Shown piece by piece: positions 41,707 through 52,350 of a stretch of 64,000 nt of DNA. Numbering within the stretch: the stretch's first letter is position 1; each line of letters starts with the position of its first letter. The DNA lies in the NCBI GenBank assembly GCA_037127255.1, contig JBANSL010000008.1, positions 37,461,373 through 37,525,372 on the forward strand, written 5' to 3'. The DNA comes from Persicaria tinctoria (taxonomy: Eukaryota; Streptophyta; Magnoliopsida; Caryophyllales; Polygonaceae). The position numbers were made by a program, and so were the translations under genes. Below the pieces are notes generated by a model that was not told where the DNA came from, did not search any database, and saw only the letters and a program-made list of their open reading frames with translations.

Positions 41707-43308
41707 ATGGTTAACTATGCTCTAATTATTGGCGAAGATGATCTATCTAACTTTCAAGAGGCTATTCAAAGTCGGGAGAAAGAAGGATGGGTAGGTGCTA
41801 TGGCAAAAGAGACGGAGTCTCTCAATAAAAATCAGACATGAAAGTTAGTTAGTCTTCCGGCAGGGAAGAAGGCTATAGGGTACAAATGGATGTTGAAGAA
41901 GAAACAAGGTGACTCACACTGAGAAGGGGTGAGGTTCAAGGCACGCTTAGTAGCAAAGGGCTACTCACAGAAGAAGGGGACTGATTATGATGAGATATTT
42001 TCCCCTGTGGTCCGACACACTTCTATCAGATTGGTGTTGGCACTCGTAGCTAGTTGGGATTTACATCTTGAGCAAATGGATGTGAAGACGGCTTTCCTTC
42101 ATGGTGAATTGGAGGAAGAAATTTACATGGAGAAACTAGAGGGTTTTGTTGAACCTGGAAAGGAGCAGCTTATATGCAGTTTGAGAAAGTCACTGTATGG
42201 GTTGAAGCAGACTCCTAGGCAATGTTACAAGAAGTTTGACTCTTATATGCTTCAAATTGGCTACCAGAGATGTGAGTATGATTACTCCGTTTATGTGAAA
42301 TATCTTGATGATGGCTTCCCTTTGTTGTTGTTGCTATATGTTGATGATATGCTCATTGCTGGGAAGAACATTGATGATATTGTTGAGCTGAAAGCTTTGC
42401 TGGGAAAAGAGTTTGATATAAAGGATCTTGGTGCAGCAAAGAAGATCCTTGATATGGAAATTCGCAGAGATAGAAGTTCTGGGAGATTGTGGCTATCTCA
42501 ACATAATTATGTTGAGAAAGTGCTTGACAGATTTGACATGGCAAAACGCAAACCTGTTAGCACCCCTTTGGCGAATCACTTTAAACTCTCTTCCACTCAG
42601 TGTCCGAAGTCTAATGAAGAAATTAGAGATATGTCGAAAGTTCCGTATGCTAGTGCAGTTGGTTGTTTGATGTATGCTATGGTGTGCACAAGACCTGATC
42701 TGGCTCAAGTTGTTAGCCAAGTCAGCAAGTACATGTCTAATCCTGGGAGGGAACACTGGAATGCATGCAAGTGGATTCTCTGGTATTTCAGGGGTACTGC
42801 TGACCATGGGATCATGTTTGGTGGCAAAAAAGACGGTCTTTCAGCCAAAGGGTACGTTGATTCAGACTATGTGAGTGATCTTGACAATCGGAGGTCCACT
42901 ACTGGGTATGTGTTTACTCTTGCTGGGGGACCTATTTGTTGGAGATCTGTTTTACAGTTTGTGGTAGCCCTTTCTACTACCGAGGCAGAATACATGGCTT
43001 TAGCAAAGGCAGCCAAGGAGGCACTATGTCTCAAAGGAATTGTGAAGGACCTGAGTGTTGAGCAAGGTGGAGTTGAGATATACTGTGATAGTCAGAGTGC
43101 TATATATCTGGCTAAGAACCAAGTATATCATGCTCGGACGAAGCACATTGATGTGAGATTTCACAAGATCAGAGAGCTTGTAACGTCCGAAGAAATCATC
43201 TTAGAAAAAGTTTACACCTCTCAGAATGCTGCTGATATGTTAACCAAACCAGTCACCCCAGACAAGTTCAAGAACTGCTTGAATTTGGTTCATATTACTC
43301 GATGTTAG
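41707..43308 (+). pseudogene. Copia reverse transcriptase and RNase H
   Basis: Stops at about 41704, 41840 and 41921 cut the start of the RT. From 41929 a 459-codon frame holds QMDVKTAFLHGELEEEIYME, LRKSLYGLKQTPRQCYKKFD and the catalytic YVDDMLIAG. RNase H follows with YVDSDYVSDLDNRRSTTGYV, LSTTEAEYMAL, the acidic YCDSQSAIYLAKN and the end motif NAADMLTKPV. The polymerase core looks intact, and the damage is upstream. Confidence 0.9.
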
Positions 43309-43418
43309 TCAAGTGAGAAGCCATAGGGAATGGAACATAGGAAGACATGGGGCAGACAAGATCCTGGAGATGTTTCTGTTCGTTGCTATAGATATAGATT
43401 ATTTGTCTAGGTGGAGAT

Positions 43419-43815
43419 TGTTGTTTGAGACAATTAATTATCTAGCTCTATCTTTAAAAAGTCTATCTATAGATGATATTTATCTATACAAGGATTATTG
43501 TGGATGGTTTATCTACAATAGGTTTTAGATAAGATAGGTTTATCTATATCTAGGTTTATTTAGATATAGTAGGCTTATCTCTATATCTTGGTTTATCTAT
43601 AGGGTTATCTATAGGAGATCCTTTATTATAAATAGAGGCATGTAGGGTTGGAATTATGTATCCATCAAAGCATCACAATAATAAGAAACCCTAGCTGCAG
43701 AGAGGTTTTACTCTGTAGGGTGTTCTACGCGGTTCTTGCCAGAACACGGAAATCCTTTGTGTCCTATTTTTCATTCTCCTTCTCTTTAACGGTATTTACT
43801 CGGTGATATTCACAA
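43419..43815 (+). repeat. Copia 3' LTR
   Basis: Starts TGTTGTTTGAGACAATTAAT and ends near ATATTCACA. It is rich in TCTATC/ATCTATAG words, with TATAAATAGAGG (about 43629) as a TATA box. AAACCCTAGCTGCAGAGAGG within it matches the remnant at 39363-39382. The exact end is uncertain because the partner end is chimeric. Confidence 0.75.
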
Positions 43816-44510
43816 TACAAAGCAATCACGAGTTATAGTGGTACGAGAAAGCAGCTTAAACTCAGGCTGAATGGTTGCAATAAAATCCCTAAATTCTATA
43901 TCCTCCACAAATTTGAATGGTGACTCACTATTGATTATAACTCTCCCCAATTTTCTTCTACCTAGACTTTGATCTAGCACTCATGACCTCATTTTGCAAC
44001 TTCTAGCATCATCAAGTTTATCTAAAACAAGTTTAGATTGAGTACCTTTCGACTGGTTCTTCGGATTCATTTTACACATCCTCGCACCATTATAATGACT
44101 GCTCAGGTTTCCCTTTCCATTCTTGATCGGATTAACTATGAAGGTTTTGCCGTAGTAAATGCATCCAGCCCGTACAAGCCCATTGCTATCCTTGTAAGAC
44201 TTGTATAGTGAACAGAAATCAGCTCGTTTTTTTTTACTGCTTGATATAAGTCCTCACCTCCTTGTCATCCCCTTTTTCTTCACTTTCCACAAAGAGACGA
44301 GGGTCCTCTGTGTCCAATGTATTATCTTCATCTTCCTCATTGTATTCAGGCTCCGAACCCACATAATTTTTCTGAAGCATGAGATCGCAAATCTATTGAC
44401 TCTGGCTGATCGGGTGGTTGATCCGTACTATGACCAGATTTCTCAATCTCAGTTGACTCATCACTTCTTCTGGCATCCATTCAACGCTTTTTGGATTGGG
44501 AGCTCGACAT
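43816..44510 (-). pseudogene. hAT2 transposase, N-terminal BED-finger exon
   Basis: On the minus strand a probable start ATG at 44508-44510 opens MSSSQSKK. Broken frames then lead to a BED-type zinc finger (RAGCIYYGKTFIV, then NGKGNLSSHYNGARMCKMN), the DNA-binding part of hAT transposases. The second Cys of the C-x2-C pair is Tyr. At least one early frameshift and several stops are present. It is cut from its C-terminal half by the retroelement block. Confidence 0.7.
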
Positions 44511-45393
44511 CTATATGACAAAAAAATAACTCAATGATTAATAATATTCTATATATACAATTACTCAAATAGTAACATAGATTAAATGGTCAATATACAT
44601 TTTACAATAAGAACTTACATTGCTTGAAAGTCTATCCGTGGTTCCAACTTCCAACTTCCAATTTCGAACTTCAGCTTTAATAAATTACTTGTCTACTACA
44701 ACCTGAAAGGGGAGGATAAATCTTATGAAACAATAAAAATCTGGAAAAAATCTATATCATTCAATTGATTTCAAAGCATCAAAATGTCAGAAACTTAATT
44801 AAAGTGAAGGATTCAAGGAAACAGTTTATCAAAGCATTAAAATCTACATCATTCAAACAAAAATAGACTGGAGTTGCATTTAACTATAGTCTTTGATATC
44901 AATTCATCAATTAAAAATTCCAATACATACCTAAGAGGCTAAGACCTTACCGTGGAGATGCAAAAAAACAGATTGGAGATGTCGAGACTAGACAAATTTC
45001 AATACAAGATGAGTAGATGCCATTTTTGCCTTTGGGAAAGTTCAAAAAACAGATTCAAAAGTAAGCCATACCTTACCGACATCGTGGAGATCGAACTATC
45101 GAAGTGAGAACCGAAGAGTGGAGATGCCGAGAGAGATAGAGATATCAGATGCCGACTGGAGATTGGAGAAGGAGACTGGAGAGGTACGAGCCGCCTCACT
45201 GCCTCAGCCACACCGAACTGCCGGAGGGGAGGCGAGCAAGGTCGTCAGACCACCGGAGCCAGAGGGGAGGCGAGCGCATGAGCAACTGAGGAAGCCAGGA
45301 AGTTCGTCTAGGGTTTCGTCGATTTGGGATTGTTTGGATTTTAGAAAATGAACGATGGAATGGTTGAAACTTGAAAGCTGTAGTGTAGTATAG
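44511..45393 (-). other. hAT2 5' leader and promoter region
   Basis: AT-rich sequence with a possible leader intron, then a GC-rich segment (45.1-45.33 kb, short frames on both strands, no protein recognised), then the RTE scrap. This is where the hAT2 transposase promoter should lie. No clear TATA box was fixed. Confidence 0.35.
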
Positions 45394-45396
45394 ACA

Positions 45397-45504
45397 ACAA
45401 AAACAACAACATCTTAGTGTATCCCGCAATTAAGCAGGGTCTGGGGGATCAGGATGTACGCACTCTTACCCCGGGGAGCCCGAGAGAGTGTTCCCGCAAT
45501 TAAG
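45397..45504 (-). mobile_element. Truncated RTE tail with exact 16-bp target duplication
   Basis: The CAA-rich end and CAGGGTCTGGGGGATCAGG sequence match the 3' end of the RTE at 31.8 kb. TAGTGTAGTATAGACA is repeated at 45381-45396 and 45505-45520, an exact 16-bp duplication, so this 108-bp piece arrived by its own retrotransposition event. Confidence 0.88.
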
Positions 45505-46290
45505 TAGTGTAGTATAGACAGTAGACATTAAAAGTTAAAACATTAAAAAATAATTTATAAGTTTCATAAATTAATAAAATTATAATCCTTTCATATCTAT
45601 ATAAAAAAAAATAATAAAAAAAAATCGGTTTAACACAAACCGAACCAAAAATTGGGAATTCATGAACCGAAAATCGAACCGAAAATTCGGTTCGGTTTGT
45701 GTTGGTTCGGCCCAAAAATTCGGTTTGGGCCGAATCATGCACACCCCTAGGCCACTCAACATCGATTCAGGGACTCGACGTCGACTCCTTCCTTGCGTCT
45801 CGAGGTGTCTTAACTCGATCTCGGCTCTTAGCTCCACTCGCCATTGAGTCTAGGGACTCGACGTCGAGTCCTTAAGTTTTGTTCTCGAGTGTGGCCACTT
45901 GATCTCGGCTCTCCAGGGGTGTATGTCGAGTTTGCAGTCGATATCGAGTCAGCTGGACTCGATATCGATTCCCTCCTATCGAGTTGAATTGCTTCCTTGC
46001 TTCTGCTCAATATGTTGGCTCACTTTCACTCAACGTCGAGTCGTAGGGTAGATGTCGAGTGACTCTTCAGTAGACGTCGAGTGATTTGGTAGCTTTTTTT
46101 CCTCTTCTCTGAATTGCTCCGAAAATGCTCCAATTTCTGCGATATTAAACAAGAACTTGTGTAGATCTTTATAAATTGCAAATAAGTATAAACTACACAA
46201 TTCCATCATTATTCTAACCAAGAAATATAAAATGTGGACAGAAATCGAAATAGATATAAACAAAAAACATGGCAAACTGAGCGCACATCA

Positions 46291-47343
46291 CTAGTCCACC
46301 ATAGATATCTACATTTTGTTTCTTTTTCTTATTCAAAGAAACCCCAACCCAGTGTAAGACACCCCTGCAATCCCTGGAGTTCGTAATTATCTGTTTCAAA
46401 GTGGTTAATTCCCCCGTAATGAGAAGTCTGGAGACCTAGGTCCAGTTGCATTCTATCAATGCATGAGTATCATCTTCCACTATGTCATTACACATTTCAC
46501 ACGCAGTCGGTAAGGGAACTCCCGTAAACGCAATACGCTCCTTTGTAGGAAGACCCGATCGATTGAGTCTCCAAAGGAAATTTTTGATTTTTGGTGGGAC
46601 ATTAAGCTACCATATCCAAGCATTTGTGTTCTTTTCCCCGATTGTTATAGTTGTGGCATTAGTAAGTAATTTATATGTTGACGTTGTTGTGAACCATCCT
46701 TCTCTGTCAGACTACCAATATAGTCTGTCTTCAAAACTATGGCTATGTAATGGTATTGATGTTATTTCTTCTATGATGTTCTAGGGCAGGGTAGACAGAA
46801 GCTTCTCTAGCCACCATTTACCCCCTATTATCTAACTACTAACCTTCTCCTCGTTGTTGTAGTTCACGGGACATTAACATTGCTCCCACAGAGGTTGAGT
46901 GGTGATCCAATTGTCGGTTCAGAAGTTGAACGATTGCCCATTTTCTATAGATCAAATGAGTCCTGACTTAAATTGGTCCAAACGCAAAGAAAGCTTAGAC
47001 AACTGCCAAGAGGACCCCCCCAATTTGTTTATACTTTAGTAAGTCATAACTCTTTAGGTATTTGTGTTTTATTGGTTGGATCGGCCACTATTTTTCATAA
47101 TAGTTTCATTTGTAGTGCTTCATTCATTTTCCAAGCTTTCTTGATTCCTACGCCTCCTGCCTTCTTAGCCTTACAAATCTTATCCCAGCTAATTAGAGGT
47201 TAATGTTGCACATCTTTGTTCCACAAAAATCGTCGGTTTATTTGATCTAGCTCTTTATGAATGGATGATGGTAACATAAAACTTTGCATAGTGTAAAGAG
47301 GTTTTGCCGTGAGATTTGAGTTTATGAGCACCGTTCGACCTTG
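46291..47343 (-). pseudogene. L1 fragment (RT C-terminus and zf-RVT)
   Basis: On the minus strand from 47343: GRTVLINSNLTAKPLYTMQS, FMLPSSIHKELDQINRRFLW and LISWDKICKAKKAGGVGIK, then degraded sequence with a zinc-binding zf-RVT region near 46.45-46.6 kb (NRSGLPTKERIAFTGVPLP, then CEMCN). Many frameshifts. The left side is cut by the Athila-like LTR at 46290. Confidence 0.8.
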
Positions 47344-47524
47344 TTAGGATATCATAGTGTAAAAGGGGTCTTTTTATTTGAGTAGAGAAAGGATTTTCAC
47401 AAATTAACCTTTATTTATTTTTTTCCTTTAATTTTCTTTTAAAAAAATTAAAATTAATTTTAGATTTTTATTTAAAATAAAAGTTAAAATTTTTTCCTTT
47501 TATTTTCTCAGTTAAGAATGAAAC
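47344..47524. other. AT-rich spacer between two L1 fragments
   Basis: Runs of AAAATTAAAATTAATTTT type with no recognisable element end other than the poly(T) of the next L1. Confidence 0.4.
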
Positions 47525-48130
47525 TTTTTTTTTTGAAGCAAGATAAGAATTAAGAAAGCCGCCGATGAGCAGACTTCTTTCCTAGAGCGTTCGAGTGGAT
47601 GAGAACACAAAGTTCTGGATCAGTAGCCAAGCTATCATCCGTAGGGATGTATTAAGCCAGGCGCACAATACTATCAGCAACCACATTAGAATCCCTGAAA
47701 ATATTACGAATAACAACATTAGATATGAATTTAAGATTTAAAGTCGTATTGGTCATTAGTAGCTCGATATTCCAAGGGCACGACCAATCACTCAGGAGAG
47801 TCTTTACGATGACAAACAGTCTCCCTCTATTAGGAGTTTTTGAATGCCCAAACATCTTGCCCTAGCAACACCCATATGAAGCCCCAAGGCTTTTGCGAAA
47901 ACCGTCGATGTGTTATTACAAGTGACCGACTAGAGGGAGTATATTTGACCTAGGTGGTCGCGAATGACAAAGTCAAAGGAACCGACCCTCGATTGATGGT
48001 GACTGCCGTCGAAATTGACTTTGTGATATTCTGGTAGTGGCTTGTCCCAACATTGAGTGTGGTTTCTGGTTTTCCTAGTGATAGTATATCCGTTTTAATT
48101 CCCTTCTAGGGGATTTATGAGGTCGTAGTC
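47525..48130 (-). pseudogene. L1 RNase H end with poly(A) tail
   Basis: The poly(T) at 47525-47534 marks the 3' end of a minus-strand L1. RNase H motifs are visible: VNFDGSHHQSRVGSFDFVI, TVFAKALGLHMGV (Lys where Glu is usual), LIEGD and the end FRDSNVVADS. It precedes, and is partly duplicated with, the LTR start at 48131/48466. Confidence 0.75.
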
Positions 48131-48489
48131 TGATAATGCATATTTTATATAAGCAGTCTCCCTCTATTAGGAGTTTTTGAATGCCCAAACATCTTGCCCT
48201 AGCAACACCCATATGAAGCCCAAAGGCTTTTGCGAAAACCGCCGATGTGTTATTACAAGTGACCGACTTGAGGGAGTATATTTCACCTAGGTGGTCGCGA
48301 ATGACAGAGTCAAAGGAGTCGTCCCTCGATTGATAGCGAGAGCCGTCGAAATTGACTTTGTGATATCTTGGTAGTGGCTTGTCCCAGCATTGAGTGTGGT
48401 TTATGGTTTTCCTAGTGACAGTATATCCGTTGTTAATTCCCTGGGGGATTTACGAGGTCGTAGTCTGATAATGCATATTTTATATAAGC
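47817..48489. repeat. Tandem duplication of about 336 bp across an L1/LTR junction
   Basis: 47817-48153 and 48154-48489 are near-identical copies beginning CAGTCTCCCTCTATTAGG and ending TGATAATGCATATTTTATAT. Each copy contains L1 RNase H sequence followed by the first 23 bp of a gypsy-type LTR, so the duplication happened after the LTR inserted. The join has a 2-3 bp CA/GCA overlap. Confidence 0.92.
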
Positions 48490-50846
48490 ATTATAGGTAG
48501 GTCTTAGTGTATTAGAGTATCCATATTGCATGTTTATTAAGCTTATTCATATTCTTGATCATTTGATATTCGTAGTTAGGAATCTACTGGTTTTCTGTGT
48601 TTATTTGTAGATCTTATGAATCGGACTCGGACGGTGGAGAAATCATGGAGCAAATGGACATAGAAGAGCTGAAGAACAAGGGCGGAAATGAAGAACATGG
48701 AGAAATCCCATCTTTAAGGTTCTGAGAAGTGTAAATTAGCTTCTAAGATCTTCATGAGAATTGTAGTGCTTGGAAAAAGCTTTCCAGCGCATATTCATAT
48801 GTTTCAATCCGACAAAAAATGACATACGTGAGGATTTAAGTTTAGGGATTCAAGGTACGTTATCCTTTCCAAGAATTCTTGTGATTTTGCTATAATTCAA
48901 AACTTGGTTGATTGTGAGACTTGATTTCTATTCTATTCATTAGTTTATTTATCATCTTTTTCTTATTGTTTATATTTTTTATTCTTTCTATTACCGCTGA
49001 TAATGCATATTTCATATAGGCATTATAGGTGTTTCTTATTTCAATTAGGCGGTGGTTTCGCTATTGTTTGAGTCTAGTTCCGTATATTGCTTGTGAAGTA
49101 TTCGAGTTCAGAATCTACGCCTTTTTAGTGTTTATTCCTTAGAATTACATTCCGACATTTGATGGACTTTGGGAAGAGCTTAAGAAGCATGTTTTGGAGC
49201 ATTTGGATGCTAAGGAGAAGCTAGAGAGGAGTAAGGAAGCACGACATTGGAATTTATTGAAGTTAATTGAGGAATATCGGACACTGCATAAGCCTGCTGC
49301 CATTCGCACGGCGCCCGTCGTGGGCCTGTTTCCAGTTTACGCGGTTTTGGATCCGAAGACATTATTTTCTATTACTTTATTCTATTTCTTACTAGGGTTT
49401 CAGCCGACCTCTTTGTAAGGCTTTATTAGGATTATTTTCAGTTCTATTGAGAGGGTGGTTGATTATTGTGAGACTATGAACACAGTTAGAGATAGAGAAT
49501 TGGCCTATGAGTTGCAAAACTCATAGGTTCGTCTGTGATTTAAAGACATGGTTGTTTGAACTGTGAGGATTTGATTCTATTTGTTTATTTATATTCTTAG
49601 TTTTCATCTTGTGCTTAATTACTATATTTGTGTTCCTTTCTATGTCCGATTACCATGTTAGCAATTGCATCTTAGCTATGAATTCGTTGTTGTTTTCTCG
49701 TAGCAAACAATGGTATTGATGATAGTGATGTCTCTTTGTCTTTGTAGTGGATGGTTTCAATTGATCTATGTTGAGGATATTCGTTAGGGCTGAGTTCGAT
49801 ATGCACATATTAGTCTTAATTGCATTGAGTCAATGCGTCAATTGGTCTTGATTACTTGAGTCCTTAATGCTATTCTGTAGTATTATTGAATAAGATGAGT
49901 AAATCTCTGCGGATCTCTCAACTTTAGTCAAGTAGACCTATGAATATGAATAATTAATCAATCCGAGGACCATTAATTCCAACCATTGTCAGAGAATTGC
50001 AGTTAAAATAATCTTTCTACTTTGATATCAATCTATTTGCAATCATAAATTTGGTTACTTTTACATATTTGTTACTTGTTACAAATCATTGCTTTGTCAT
50101 AAGAGTCTTTGCTTAGAGTTATTGAATAGGAAATCGCTTCTCCCTGTGGGTTTGACACCGAACTTCATCGCTATACTAGAAGTTATTTGGTTTATCGAGT
50201 GATTGATTGCCTAATTTATTGATTTTGTGTTTAAGTTTGGATATATATATTGTTACTATTTGGCAAAGGGCAAAAATGACAACGACGTTCGTCCCGCACC
50301 AACCGCGCATCTAGTTAGAATTCGCATCTATTCTATGAATCCGTTGTTGGTTTCTCAATAGCAAACGAAGACATTGATTTAGTAACATTTCTATGCCTTT
50401 GTAGTGGATGATAACAATTGATCTATGTCGAGTAGATGTTATTAGGGCCGAATGGGTTGTTCCTTTATTCCCTAATTACATTGAATTGATATGCCAATTG
50501 GTCTAAAGGTAGTCGACATAAGCCTATGAATAATATTGAGATCACCTCAATGATCAAGTAAATCAAACAATAATGCGAATTTTATGCGAAACCATATGCT
50601 CTACTCTTCTATCTTTGATTCGATCTTGCTAACATCTTTATCTTAGTTTATTTACATCATCTATCTTTATTCATATTCCTATTCTATCTTTATTATCATA
50701 ATTGGTAAATACTCATTGTATTAAAGTATTTGTTTCTCTGTGGGTTCGACCTCTTACTTATCTGCTATACTAGTTTACTAGTTAGTTTATTAGTTTGGGT
50801 TATAATTACTTTTGGCGTGGTGGAAACCTAACGACATCCCCCACCA
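48466..50846 (+). repeat. 5' LTR of a gypsy-type element, holding a nested LTR
   Basis: Starts TGATAATGCATATTTTATAT and ends CCCCCACCA just before a primer site. An LTR of the same family lies inside (48998-50301), and the outer sequence resumes at GCATCTAGTTAGAATTCGC. The solo LTR at 59.8-61.3 kb is an uninterrupted copy that confirms the continuity. Confidence 0.88.
48998..50301 (+). mobile_element. Solo LTR nested in a related LTR
   Basis: TGATAATGCATATTTCATAT at the start and CCGCACCA at the end, flanked by ACCGC at 48993-48997 and 50302-50306. A small open frame within (49194-49418) is not recognised and probably means nothing. The two related LTRs differ considerably, so they come from different subfamilies or ages. 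Confidence 0.9.
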
Positions 50847-50851
50847 AATTT

Positions 50852-50869
50852 TGGTGTCGTTACCGAGGA
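50852..50869 (+). other. Degenerate tRNA-Asp primer-binding site
   Basis: TGGTGTCGTTACCGAGGA matches the tRNA-Asp-complementary site with four differences, all consistent with C-to-T or G-to-A decay of methylated DNA. It lies five bases after the LTR end. Confidence 0.75.
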
Positions 50870-51500
50870 AGCAATATTATTTCTTTATTTTGTGTATTTT
50901 TTATTTTCATTTATATTTCTATTTTTTGTGTGTTTATATTTCTTTATTTTGTTTATTAATTTTTTTCGAAAAAACAATTAAACAAATGTTAAGGTTATAT
51001 CGAAACAAGGGAAAATATTTTCACCATGACTTCAAAAGAGTGCAAGAATTAGTGGACGAACGTAAATCATTTGGTATCGATGATAGCCCACGAGATATGG
51101 TGCGTTGTGTTTATAAAGGGGTAAGTTTTGAAATGAGAGAGCGTATAGATTCCATGGTTGTCGATATCCTTTACAACCCAGGACTGTCAGGAACGTGGAG
51201 TCTTTTCTATGACCTGGATGATCGACGAAATATTGGAGGAAGAATGCAAGGCAATGACTGAGCAAAACAAGGAGGACACTTCTACAAGGACGGCGCTCGC
51301 CGCTCCACAACTGGCGCCCGCCGCTTCTGCAGACTACTCAAACACATGTGACGATATCCTTTTTGACGATGAAGAAGAAGATCTAGTGTCTACTTACATA
51401 AAATCACATGAGTCGACGCATGAGGTTTCATATATTTTGTCTCATTCTCCAAATTTTGTTATGTCTTCTTCTCCATTACATGCCATGCCTCCTACTTCAT
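50870..51500 (+). pseudogene. Internal frame of the gypsy-type element, unrecognised
   Basis: From the ATG at 50986 the frame reads MLRLYRNKGKYFHHDFKRVQ, ERKSFGIDDSPRDMVRCVYK and MRERIDSMVVDILYNPGLSG, then shifts into an acidic segment (EEECKAMTEQNK, DDILFDDEEED) interrupted by an RTE insertion at about 51.5 kb. The position after the primer site is that of gag, but no gag domain motif is evident. It may be a gag-like product of a large non-autonomous element. Confidence 0.4.
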
Positions 51501-51504
51501 CTAC

Positions 51505-52350
51505 AACAACAACAACAACATTCCCAGTTAATCCCGCCTGGGTCTGGGGGGCCAAGATGTATGCACTCTATCCCCGACCAGGTCGAGAGAGTATTTCTTA
51601 GTGGCCCAAGCACATGCGTAAACTCATAGCACAACCAAAGATAGAAGTACAAAACAGAAATAGAGGAGAATAGGAAGGCATGGTATGAGAAAAAGGGGGC
51701 GGTGAAAGGATACATTTTTTGCCAATCCACTGAGACTCGGCTCAACCCTCTCTGACTTGGACGATGCTCCTCCACTGCGTCCTATCTCTAATCATGCTCT
51801 CGTTAAGATTTAAAAAAGCCAAATCTTGTCTGATAACCTCTCTCCAATTCTGCTTTGGTATTCCTCTGCCCCGCTTCACACTATCAATATTCAAATTGTC
51901 ACACCTACGAACCGGCGCACTTACATCTCTCCTCTACACATGCCCAAACCCACGAAGCCTTGTCTCCCGAAGCTTATCTCGAATACTGCTCACCCCTACC
52001 TTTTCGCAGATAAACTCATTTCTGATCCTGTCAAGTCTAGTATAACCATTCATCCATCTGAGCATCCTCATCTTTGGCACCATAAGTCTCTGTTCTAGCG
52101 CATTCGTTGTCGCCCAACACTCAGCCCCATACATGATTGCAGGTCTGACCACCACTCTGTAGATTTTTCCTTTGAGTTTTGGGGGCACTTTCCTATCGCA
52201 TAGGACTCCTGAAGCAACCCTCTACTTTTGCAACACTACTTTAATCCGATGTCCGATTTTTTTCTCCACACCTCTGTCACTCTGCAACACCGATCCCAAA
52301 TATTTGAAACTGGAATTGTCACACCTATGAACCGGCGCACTCACATCTGA
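51505..52350 (-). mobile_element. RTE LINE 3' fragment
   Basis: The CAA-rich tail at 51503-51520 and the GTCTGGGGGGCCAAGATG block mark an RTE 3' end. On the minus strand [52 protein letters not shown] and GFGHV are the C-terminal region of RTE reverse transcriptases. TGTCACACCTA, then GAACCGGCGCAC, occurs at about 51896 and again near the far end at about 52319, a local duplication. No target duplication found. Confidence 0.85.

Larger units (their letters stand above)
39366..43815 (+). mobile_element. Copia element (Tnt1-like), fused to the gypsy LTR
   Basis: The order gag, protease, integrase, RT, RNase H identifies Ty1/copia. The 3' LTR (43419 to about 43815) begins TGTTGTTTGAGAC after the purine tract AGGTGGAGA. 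At the 5' side only about 40 bp of LTR (CCCTAGATGCAGAGAGG) remain, and no primer site or gag start follows, so U3 and the PBS region are lost. The join to the gypsy 3' LTR is at a shared AAACCCTAG. The right edge resumes hAT2 sequence. Confidence 0.88.
34648..45749 (-). mobile_element. hAT2, 11.1-kb hAT element (about 4.2 kb without insertions)
   Basis: The termini TAGGGCTGTGCAT and ATGCACACCCCTA carry the same CGGTTCGG/CCGAACCG subterminal arrays as hAT1 (34665-34795 and 45625-45735). The minus-strand transposase gene has its N-terminal part at 43.8-44.5 kb and C-terminal exons at 35.0-36.97 kb. A fused gypsy/copia block of 6.8 kb splits it. A 108-bp RTE tail sits near the 5' end. It may represent the formerly autonomous partner of hAT1. 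Confidence 0.93.
34290..46290 (-). repeat. Athila-like LTR copy split by hAT2
   Basis: Two pieces (34290-34647 and 45750-46290) together match the U3 and R part of the 24.6-26.9 kb LTR: TATAAATAA on the minus strand at 34397-34405, TCGA-N2-TCGA words at 45770-46080, then ACATGGCA and the CACATCA end at 46290. The hAT with its 8-bp duplication lies exactly between. The R/U5 side is cut by the CACTA end. The right edge abuts L1 sequence (next bases CTAGT). Confidence 0.8.
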
